In this document: positions 1 through 5,346 of the stretch, in pieces | Numbering within the stretch: position 1 is the first letter of the stretch | Layout: each line of letters starts with the position of its first letter | Source: UBA2767 sp964194535 | GTDB taxonomy: Bacteria; Pseudomonadota; Alphaproteobacteria; Rhizobiales; Methyloligellaceae | Direction: 5' to 3' | NCBI GenBank assembly: GCA_964194535.1 | Contig: CAXMMX010000062.1 | Span: 1-5,346 of the forward strand | DNA: 5,346 nt | Program-made: the position numbers and the translations under genes | The notes under the pieces: generated by a model | Seen by the model: only the letters and a program-made list of their open reading frames with translations | Told to the model about the DNA's origin: nothing | The model's database searches: none

Positions 1-1
1 C

Positions 2-1744
2 CTGGTGGCCCGGTTTTGGGTCAAGCACGCGGGTGACATCCTCAAACGCTGTCGACCAGTTTCGAGTGACCCCCGTCACCATCGCGTCCACATGCTTCAT
101 GGCCAGCATGCAGGCGGCGAAAATATTCCTGTCCGTATTCACCAGCCGCTGGCAGTCACGCACCAGGAAACCATCGCGCTGCAATCGCGAATAGAGAAAA
201 TCGGCATAGTCGACCGCCCGGTCGGACGTGCGCGCTAACTGGATTTCAATTTCCTTGCGATAGACGATACCTGCCGACTCGAAGGTTTTTTTGATCTCAT
301 CTTCACGGCCAATCAGCACCGGGTGCCCGAGCCCCGCATTCAGGAATGCATTCGCGGCCCGGATGACCTGTTCTTCCTCGCCTTCGGCAAACACGACCCG
401 CTTCGGATTTTGCCGCACCTTGTCAAACACGGCATTGAGTGTGCCCGCTACCGGATCGAGCCGGGCGTTGAGGCGGGCCTCATAAGCTTCTATATCGATG
501 ATGGGCTTGCGCGCCACGCCTGAGTCCATGGCGGCCTTTGCAACCGCGAGCGGCACATGGCAGATGAGGCGCGGATCGAACGGCACCGGGATGATGTAGC
601 TCCGCCCGTAGCGAGGTCTGTGGCCTTGATAGGCGGCGGCAACCTGGTCGGGCACATCCGCGCGCGCAAGCTCTGCCAAGGCTTCGGCCGCGGCAATTTT
701 CATGGCGTCATTGATGGTGCTGGCCTGCACGTCGAGCGCGCCGCGGAAGATATATGGAAAGCCCAGAACATTGTTGATCTGGTTCGGGTAGTCGGAGCGT
801 CCCGTTGCCATGATGGCGTCATCGCGCACTTCTGCCACATCTTCAGGGCTGATTTCAGGATCCGGGTTGGCCATGGCAAAAATGATTGGCCTGTCGGCCA
901 TGATCTTCACCATGTCCTGGGTGACAGCCCCCTTGACCGAGAGCCCAAAGAAAACATCGGCATCTTTCATGGCCTCTTCCAGCGTGCGCGCGGACGTCTT
1001 CGAGGCATAGGCAGACTTCCACTGGTTCATGCCCTCCTTGCGGCCCTCGAAGATGACGCCCTTGGTGTCACACAGGATAATGTTTTTCCGCTTCAGACCC
1101 ATGGCGACCAGCAGTTCCAGTGAAGCAATGCCGGCAGCGCCCGCCCCGTTACACACCAGCTTGGTCTTGGCGATGTCACGGTCGGTCAGGTGCAGCGCAT
1201 TGACAAACCCAGCGGCGACGATGATCGCCGTACCATGCTGGTCATCATGGAACACCGGAATATCAAGCATCTCGCGCAGTTGCTGTTCAACGAGAAAACA
1301 GTCTGGCGCGCGGATGTCTTCCAGGTTGATCCCGCCAAAGGAAGGCCCCAGATAGCGTACGCAATTTACCAGCGCGTCCACGTCTTCGGTATCGACCAGT
1401 ATGTCGATGCCGTCCACATCGGCGAACCGCTTGAACAGCACGGCCTTGCCTTCCATGACCGGCTTCGACGCCAGGGCGCCAAGATTGCCCATGCCGAGAA
1501 TGGCCGTGCCGTTGGACACCACCGCAACCAGGTTGCCCTTGTTGGTATAGTCGTAGGCGAGCTTGGGATCATCGGCGATGGCCTGCACCGGAATGGCGAC
1601 GCCCGGAGAATAGGCGAGGCTCAGATCATGCTGGGTCGCCATCGGCTTGGTGGCCGCGACCTCCAGCTTGCCCGGTTTTCCTCTTGAGTGAAATTGCAGC
1701 GCTTCCTGCGCGGTAAAGGTGGTCGTTCCAGATTTAGAGGCCAT
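2..1744 (-). CDS. maeB: Malic enzyme, MaeB type with C-terminal phosphotransacetylase-like domain (partial, 3' end off the left edge)
   Basis: This enzyme oxidatively decarboxylates malate to pyruvate in the cytoplasm, making NAD(P)H and linking the TCA cycle to pyruvate. The minus-strand frame is open from ATG at 1744 to the left edge (581 codons). Visible motifs are SLAYSPGVA (42-50, with the expected catalytic Tyr45), a lysine-containing segment around residues 94-105, GGINLEDIRAP (137-147, metal-binding acids), FHDDQHGTA (165-173), the nucleotide-binding loop NGAGAAGIA (199-207), ANPDPE (292-297) and NQINNVLGFPYIFRGALD (321-338). A phosphotransacetylase-like domain begins near residue 445 (FAEGEEE, 452-458) and is still open at DPKPGH (575-580). 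The family is usually about 750-770 residues, so roughly 180 are missing. In this fusion class the second domain is generally regulatory rather than an active acetyltransferase. NADP versus NAD preference cannot be read from the sequence; alphaproteobacteria have both kinds (dme and tme in Sinorhizobium). The ribosome site is weak: AAGAAG, 11 bases before the ATG. Family assignment is very secure. Confidence 0.96.
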   Translation of the reverse strand, partial: MASKSGTTTFTAQEALQFHSRGKPGKLEVAATKPMATQHDLSLAYSPGVAIPVQAIADDPKLAYDYTNKGNLVAVVSNGTAILGMGNLGALASKPVMEGKAVLFKRFADVDGIDILVDTEDVDALVNCVRYLGPSFGGINLEDIRAPDCFLVEQQLREMLDIPVFHDDQHGTAIIVAAGFVNALHLTDRDIAKTKLVCNGAGAAGIASLELLVAMGLKRKNIILCDTKGVIFEGRKEGMNQWKSAYASKTSARTLEEAMKDADVFFGLSVKGAVTQDMVKIMADRPIIFAMANPDPEISPEDVAEVRDDAIMATGRSDYPNQINNVLGFPYIFRGALDVQASTINDAMKIAAAEALAELARADVPDQVAAAYQGHRPRYGRSYIIPVPFDPRLICHVPLAVAKAAMDSGVARKPIIDIEAYEARLNARLDPVAGTLNAVFDKVRQNPKRVVFAEGEEEQVIRAANAFLNAGLGHPVLIGREDEIKKTFESAGIVYRKEIEIQLARTSDRAVDYADFLYSRLQRDGFLVRDCQRLVNTDRNIFAACMLAMKHVDAMVTGVTRNWSTAFEDVTRVLDPKPGHQ

Positions 1745-1765
1745 TACGCTTGGTACTTCTTGATG

Positions 1766-1780
1766 GGGCGTATTGCGCCC
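1766..1780 (-). other. Small GC hairpin in the malic enzyme leader
   Basis: A perfect 5-bp inverted repeat (GGGCG / CGCCC) with a 5-base loop lies 21 bases upstream of the malic enzyme ATG. It has no T-run after it in either direction, so it is not an intrinsic terminator. It might shape the leader RNA or be a binding site, but a stem this short can occur by chance in GC-rich DNA. Confidence 0.3.
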
Positions 1781-1825
1781 GTTTCCCTAGATTGAAGCCG
1801 GTCCATTACCAGAGCTCCAACATCG

Positions 1826-1853
1826 TTTCCATTGTATTTTTCAAAACCATAAT
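1826..1853 (+). promoter_or_regulatory. Possible sigma-70-like promoter for mutS (and probably glnD)
   Basis: TTTCCA (1826-1831; 4 of 6 to TTGACA) is followed after 16 bases by CATAAT (1848-1853; 5 of 6 to TATAAT), in a locally AT-rich patch of otherwise GC-rich DNA. The predicted start near 1860 would give a leader of about 86 bases to the preferred mutS ATG, carrying the GC hairpin at 1904-1922. It would also place the TTG at 1862 practically at the RNA 5' end, which argues against that codon as the normal start. The site interleaves with the minus-strand candidate. Confidence 0.33.
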
Positions 1854-1858
1854 GTGAG
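1831..1858 (-). promoter_or_regulatory. Possible sigma-70-like promoter for the malic enzyme gene
   Basis: On the minus strand, CTCACA (1858-1853; 4 of 6 to TTGACA) is followed after 16 bases by TACAAT (1836-1831; 5 of 6 to TATAAT). Transcription would start near 1824, about 80 bases before the ATG. The -35 match is weak. An alternative pair nearer the gene, TTGGAG (1820-1815) and TTCAAT (1796-1791) with an 18-base spacer, is no better. This is inference from hexamer similarity only. Confidence 0.2.
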
Positions 1859-1903
1859 GATTTGCTGGGCACAACTCATGAATTGGCAGGGCTTACCGCT
1901 TCA

Positions 1904-1922
1904 CGCGCCCACCCCGGGCGCG
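1904..1922 (+). promoter_or_regulatory. GC-rich hairpin in the mutS leader
   Basis: CGCGCCC (1904-1910) and GGGCGCG (1916-1922) form a perfect 7-bp all-GC stem around a 5-base loop, ACCCC. No run of T follows, so it is unlikely to be a rho-independent terminator. It ends two bases before an in-frame ATG at 1925, which would therefore be poorly accessible, and 11 bases before the AGGGA ribosome site at 1934. It could stabilise the leader or tune mutS translation. That role is inference; the structure itself is plain in the sequence. Confidence 0.45.
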
Positions 1923-1933
1923 CTATGTCTATC

Positions 1934-1938
1934 AGGGA
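1934..1938 (+). promoter_or_regulatory. Ribosome binding site that supports the mutS start at 1946
   Basis: AGGGA sits 7 bases before ATG at 1946, a good Shine-Dalgarno distance. The other in-frame starts are TTG 1862 with no purine-rich site, ATG 1925 directly after a GC hairpin, and ATG 1967, preceded at 7 bases by a G-run ending in GGGAA. The last is the main rival. Confidence 0.5.
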
Positions 1939-1945
1939 AAGAAAA

Positions 1946-4741
1946 ATGCGGGGGGGGAACCTGCCGATGGCAAGGCGCAAGGCGCAAGCCGAACAAGGCA
2001 AATCAGGCGGCAAGGGCGGGCGCGCGGATCAGGCGTTTCCAGCGCTTGGCGCCACTCCCACGCCGATGATGGCGCAATATCTGGAGATCAAGGCGGCGAA
2101 TGCCGATTGCCTGCTGTTCTACCGGATGGGTGATTTCTACGAGCTGTTTTTTGATGATGCGGAACAAGCTTCGCGTACGCTTGGTATCGCGCTCACCAAA
2201 CGCGGCAAACATCTGGGCGAAGACATTCCTATGTGCGGCGTGCCCGTGCATGCGGCGGATGACTATCTGCAAAAGCTGATCAGGGCGGAATACCGGGTTG
2301 CCGTTTGCGAGCAGATGGAAGACCCGGCGGAAGCGAAAAAACGCGGGTCAAAGGCCGTGGTGCGGCGCGAGGTGGTGCGCCTGGTTACGCCGGGCACCAT
2401 TACCGAGGAAGCGCTGCTCGAACCCCACACCAACAATTACCTCACTTGCGTTTTCCGCGCCCCCACTTCCACAACCAGGCCAGGGCAGAGCTATGCGCTC
2501 GCCTCGCTCGATATTTCCACCGGGGAATTCATTCTCACAGAGGTTTCCGGCGAAGATTTGGGAGGCGAACTCTCGCGACTGGGGCCGGGCGAAATCATCG
2601 CCGGCGACGATTCGGCCGGCGAGGACGCGATGCGCGCACATGCCGAGGTTATCGGCGCGGCGCTGACACCGGTGCCGCGCAACTTTTTCGACAGCCTTGG
2701 AGGCGAGCGTGATCTGAGGCAAAAACTGGGCGTGGCCGATCTGTCTGCTTTTGGTGATTTTTCGAGACCGGAACTCGCCGCCGCTGGTGCGCTGCTCAAA
2801 TATATCGACCTCACGCAACTGGGGAAGCAGCCCCTTATCCGCGCGCCAAAACGCCTCGGCCCGCAAGACGTGCTGATGATCGATGCCGCGACGCGCATCA
2901 ATCTGGAGCTGGTGAAAAGCATCTCCGGTGCGCGGCGCGGCTCGCTTCTCCACGCCATTGACCGCACAGTAACAGGCGCCGGGGCGCGGGAGCTTGCCAC
3001 CAGGCTGGCAAGCCCCCTGACCGATCCCGAGACAATCGGGTCGCGTCTCGACGCGGCCACGTTCCTGCTTGAGCAGGGGACTCTGCGCTCTGAGTTGCGC
3101 GGCACGCTGAAGGCGTGTCCCGATCTTGCGCGCGCATTGGCCCGGCTGACGCTGGGGCGCGGAGGCCCGCGCGATCTGGGCGTGGTTCGCGACGCCCTGA
3201 AAAGCGCCCGGGGCGCCGCAGTTCAACTTCAGCAAAGCCGCGAAAGTCTGCCCGGTATATTAAGTTCTGTGTCATCAGGGCTGACCTGCGCCCCCAAGTC
3301 ACTTGGTCAGGAGCTTGATGAAGCGCTCAGTGACGAGTTGCCGGTGCTCGGGCGGGACGGCGGATTTGTGCGCGAAGGCTATAACAGCGACCTTGATGAA
3401 ACCCGCGCGCTCAGGGACCAGAGCCGGCAGGTCATAGCCGGCATGCAGAAGGATTACACAGCAGCCACGGGCGTCAAGGCGCTCAAGGTGCGCCACAATA
3501 ATGTGCTGGGATATTTCGTCGAGGTGCCGGCGGCCCATGGCGACAAGCTCCTGTTTGAGCAAAATGAAGCTTTCATCCATCGCCAGACCATGGCCAACGC
3601 CATGCGCTTCACGACGCAGGAGCTAGCTGAAATCGAAGCCAGGATTGTTGCAGCGGCTGACCGGGCCATAGCACTCGAGCAGGATATTTTCGCCGGGCTT
3701 CAGGAAAGAATTTCAGCAGCCGAAGAAGCCCTTGGCAATGTGGCCGGGGCGCTTGCGGTGCTGGACCATTATTGCGCCCTTGGCGTGCTGGCCGAGGAGC
3801 AGAATTATGTCCGTCCCGGCGTCGACAACAGCGGAACATTCCATGTTGAAGGCGGACGTCATCCGGTGGTTGAGCAGGCGCTGAAAAAAAACAATGCCTT
3901 GCAGTTCATTGAAAATGACTGCGTGTTGTCCTTGCCCGATACAGACAAGGATGGCGGCGAGCATATCTGTATCGTGACCGGCCCGAACATGGCCGGCAAG
4001 TCCACTTTCCTGCGGCAGAATGCGCTTATCATACTGCTCGCGCAGATGGGCTCCTACGTTCCTGCGCGCGCCGCTCATATTGGTGTGGTGGACCGTCTGT
4101 TCTCCCGTGTCGGCGCGTCTGATGATCTGGCCGGCGGGCGCTCCACTTTCATGGTGGAAATGGTCGAGACCGCGCGCATTCTCAATCAGGCGACAGCGCG
4201 TTCATTCGTCATTCTCGACGAGATCGGCCGGGGCACAGCCACATTTGACGGGCTTTCCATCGCCTGGGCCTGTGTTGAACACCTGCACGAAGTCAACCGG
4301 TGCCGCGCCCTGTTCGCCACCCACTATCATGAACTCACCGCGCTGGCAGGCACGCTTGACGGTGTGGGTATGGTCACCATGCAGGTGAAGGAATGGCACG
4401 ATGAAATCATCTTCCTGCACAAGGTCGTGGCCGGGGCCGCCGACCGGTCCTATGGCATTCACGTGGCCAAGCTGGCCGGACTGCCGGAGGCAGCGGTTGC
4501 GCGGGCGCAGGATGTGCTGGGGCATCTCGAAGGGGGCGAGCGCGCGGGGCTTGCCAGGGACCTGGCTGACGATCTGCCCCTGTTTGCCGCAACCCCCAAC
4601 CCGGCGCCGGGAAACGCTTCCGGCCCGTCCGAAGCGGAGCAGGCGTTGAGCACGATTAATCCAGATGAACTCACGCCCAAGCAAGCACTTGAAGCGCTTT
4701 ACGAATTGAAAGCGCTGCTGGTCAAACAGCCTCAAGGATGA
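1946..4741 (+). CDS. mutS: DNA mismatch repair protein MutS (complete)
   Basis: MutS binds mispaired bases and small loops in new DNA and, through ATP-driven clamp formation, recruits MutL for repair. From ATG 1946 it is 931 residues, within the usual range of about 850-930. A Lys/Gly/Gln-rich tail (1-37) precedes the mismatch-binding domain starting PMMAQY, whose GDFYE motif supplies Phe64 and Glu66, equivalent to E. coli Phe36 and Glu38. The connector domain follows, then the core/lever from about residue 280 and the clamp around 470-570. In the ATPase domain, GRHPVVEQ starts near 637, Walker A is GPNMAGKST (679-687, Lys685), Walker B ends ILDE (Asp758, Glu759) and the ATHYHEL histidine is 793. 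The C-terminal DELTPKQALEALYELK (from 907) matches the tetramerisation motif. All key residues are present, so it should be active. The start is uncertain: ATG 1967 would give 924 residues, ATG 1925 938 and TTG 1862 959. It is divergent from the malic enzyme gene and 59 bases upstream of glnD, probably in one transcript. Confidence 0.97.
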   Translation: MRGGNLPMARRKAQAEQGKSGGKGGRADQAFPALGATPTPMMAQYLEIKAANADCLLFYRMGDFYELFFDDAEQASRTLGIALTKRGKHLGEDIPMCGVPVHAADDYLQKLIRAEYRVAVCEQMEDPAEAKKRGSKAVVRREVVRLVTPGTITEEALLEPHTNNYLTCVFRAPTSTTRPGQSYALASLDISTGEFILTEVSGEDLGGELSRLGPGEIIAGDDSAGEDAMRAHAEVIGAALTPVPRNFFDSLGGERDLRQKLGVADLSAFGDFSRPELAAAGALLKYIDLTQLGKQPLIRAPKRLGPQDVLMIDAATRINLELVKSISGARRGSLLHAIDRTVTGAGARELATRLASPLTDPETIGSRLDAATFLLEQGTLRSELRGTLKACPDLARALARLTLGRGGPRDLGVVRDALKSARGAAVQLQQSRESLPGILSSVSSGLTCAPKSLGQELDEALSDELPVLGRDGGFVREGYNSDLDETRALRDQSRQVIAGMQKDYTAATGVKALKVRHNNVLGYFVEVPAAHGDKLLFEQNEAFIHRQTMANAMRFTTQELAEIEARIVAAADRAIALEQDIFAGLQERISAAEEALGNVAGALAVLDHYCALGVLAEEQNYVRPGVDNSGTFHVEGGRHPVVEQALKKNNALQFIENDCVLSLPDTDKDGGEHICIVTGPNMAGKSTFLRQNALIILLAQMGSYVPARAAHIGVVDRLFSRVGASDDLAGGRSTFMVEMVETARILNQATARSFVILDEIGRGTATFDGLSIAWACVEHLHEVNRCRALFATHYHELTALAGTLDGVGMVTMQVKEWHDEIIFLHKVVAGAADRSYGIHVAKLAGLPEAAVARAQDVLGHLEGGERAGLARDLADDLPLFAATPNPAPGNASGPSEAEQALSTINPDELTPKQALEALYELKALLVKQPQG
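1950..1957 (+). repeat. Eight-G homopolymer near the mutS start
   Basis: Eight consecutive G residues lie immediately after ATG CG of the preferred start, encoding part of Arg-Gly-Gly at residues 2-4. A one-base slip here would frameshift any product begun at 1862, 1925 or 1946, but not one begun at ATG 1967. The run also lies at the right distance to act as a crude ribosome site for 1967. Confidence 0.9.
3884..3891 (+). repeat. Eight-A homopolymer inside mutS
   Basis: Eight consecutive A residues are read in frame as AAA AAA AA(C), Lys-Lys-Asn at residues 647-649, just before the ATPase core. Runs like this are slippage-prone in replication and transcription. The frame is intact here. Confidence 0.9.
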
Positions 4742-4800
4742 TTAAGCAAGGTATGTGCTAGATTACGATTGAGACTCTATCATCCGCGCGTTGTGAGACA
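4742..4800 (+). other. Short mutS-glnD intergenic gap without terminator
   Basis: The 59 bases between the mutS TGA and the glnD ATG contain no stem with a T-run and no convincing promoter. The spacing favours read-through of mutS transcripts into glnD. Only a weak purine patch (GTGAGA, 4793-4798) precedes the glnD ATG. A separate glnD promoter inside the end of mutS cannot be excluded. Confidence 0.55.
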
Positions 4801-5346
4801 ATGGACCAGACAGTTCTGATACCGGCGCCGTTTTTTGATCCGGCGGCCCTGCGCGAGCAGCTCACTTCGCTTTGGAAGGAGCATTTTTCGCAGAACAGTT
4901 CGATACGTGCGCGTGCGCTTGAACTTTTAAGCGAGATCATGGGGCAAGCTCGCGCGGCAGCGCAGCGGCAGCTGGAAGCAGATGGCAACGGGCGCAAATG
5001 CGCCGAAGGGCTATCGCTTTTCCAGGACGAGTTTATCAGTCTCATTTACGATTACACCGTGGCGCATCTTTACCGGGCGAAAAACCCGTCAGCGGCCGAG
5101 CGCATGAGCGTGATTGCAACAGGCGGTTATGGCCGGGGCATGCTGGCGCCCGGCTCGGACATCGATTTGTTGTTCCTGCTGCCCTACAAGCAGACAGCCT
5201 GGGGTGAGAGCGTGGTGGAGAATATCCTCTATCTGCTGTGGGACCTGGGCTTCAAGGTCGGCCACGCCACACGCACCGTGCGGCAATCCATCAAATATGC
5301 CCAGGCCGATATGACAATCCGCACCTCGATGCTGGATATGCGGCTT
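4801..5346 (+). CDS. glnD: PII uridylyltransferase / uridylyl-removing enzyme GlnD (partial, 3' end off the right edge)
   Basis: GlnD is the cytoplasmic glutamine sensor of nitrogen control. It uridylylates PII proteins (GlnB/GlnK) when glutamine is low and removes UMP when it is high, thereby steering glutamine synthetase adenylylation and NtrB/NtrC. The 182 codons present cover a helical N-terminal leader (about 1-100) and the start of the nucleotidyltransferase domain: ATGGYGRG (106-113), then GSDIDLLFLLPYKQ from 118, with the metal-binding acids Asp120 and Asp122. LLWDLGFKVGHATR follows, characteristic of the family. The HD domain (uridylyl removal) and the two ACT domains (glutamine binding) of the roughly 900-940-residue family would lie beyond the edge. 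ATG 4801 is the first ATG after the in-frame TAG at 4759, and its product aligns well from early on, so the start is likely although the ribosome site is weak. Probably co-transcribed with mutS. Confidence 0.95.
   Translation, partial: MDQTVLIPAPFFDPAALREQLTSLWKEHFSQNSSIRARALELLSEIMGQARAAAQRQLEADGNGRKCAEGLSLFQDEFISLIYDYTVAHLYRAKNPSAAERMSVIATGGYGRGMLAPGSDIDLLFLLPYKQTAWGESVVENILYLLWDLGFKVGHATRTVRQSIKYAQADMTIRTSMLDMRL

Noticed and set aside
557..1687. Plus-strand open frames at 557-1123 and 1190-1687
   Set aside because: They are opposite the malic enzyme frame, which carries every family motif across the same bases. Their translations resemble nothing and lack ribosome sites.
2..1744. Possible frameshift or pseudogene in the malic enzyme gene
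   Set aside because: Reading from ATG 1744, the frame stays open through both domains to the edge with motifs in the right order. It is cut only by the window boundary.
1854..2069. Possible 71-codon leader peptide or small gene overlapping the mutS start
   Set aside because: It overlaps the conserved mutS frame, has no convincing ribosome site, and its composition is just the shifted reading of the same GC-rich bases.
2348..3235. Long antisense open frame (295 codons) opposite mutS, plus a 204-codon frame at 2491-3105 and a 177-codon frame at 4202-4735 on the same strand
   Set aside because: These lie opposite intact, well-conserved mutS codons. Their translations are rich in Arg, Ala, Pro and Ser with no recognisable domain, as expected from reading GC-rich codons on the other strand.
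3980..4006. Alanine in MutS Walker A (GPNMAGKST) where E. coli has glycine
   Set aside because: The lysine and serine that contact ATP are intact, and to my knowledge this Ala form is common in alphaproteobacterial MutS, so it is not a defect.
4769..4797. Possible glnD promoter, TTGAGA (4769-4774) with TTGTGA 17 bases later
   Set aside because: The -35 resembles consensus but the -10 hexamer is poor and almost touches the ATG, so transcription would start inside the coding sequence.

Overview
The window looks like ordinary chromosomal DNA from an alphaproteobacterium. It is GC-rich (by eye about 60%), its codons favour G or C in third position, and all three proteins read like alphaproteobacterial versions of their families. 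I would not assign a genus. The coding sequences carry no mobile element, CRISPR array, RNA gene or sign of recent transfer.

Layout: (1) positions 2-1744, minus strand, hold the first 581 codons of a malic enzyme of the large bacterial MaeB type (malic domain plus phosphotransacetylase-like domain). Its 3' end lies beyond the left edge. (2) Positions 1745-1945 are a divergent intergenic region. It holds plausible but weak promoters for both directions, a small hairpin in the malic enzyme leader and a stronger all-GC hairpin in the mutS leader. (3) Positions 1946-4741, plus strand, hold a complete mutS for the DNA mismatch-recognition ATPase, about 931 residues from the start I prefer. (4) Positions 4742-4800 are a 59-base gap with no visible terminator. 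(5) Positions 4801-5346, plus strand, hold the first 182 codons of glnD, the PII uridylyltransferase / uridylyl-removing enzyme, which runs off the right edge.

The genes do not form one pathway. The malic enzyme links the TCA cycle to pyruvate and reducing power, MutS starts mismatch repair, and GlnD is the glutamine sensor of nitrogen regulation. mutS and glnD are probably co-transcribed; the malic enzyme gene is read the opposite way from the shared upstream region. I found no convincing new system. The points most worth checking are at the mutS 5' end: an eight-G run between two candidate start codons, the GC hairpin just upstream, and face-to-face promoter-like hexamers.
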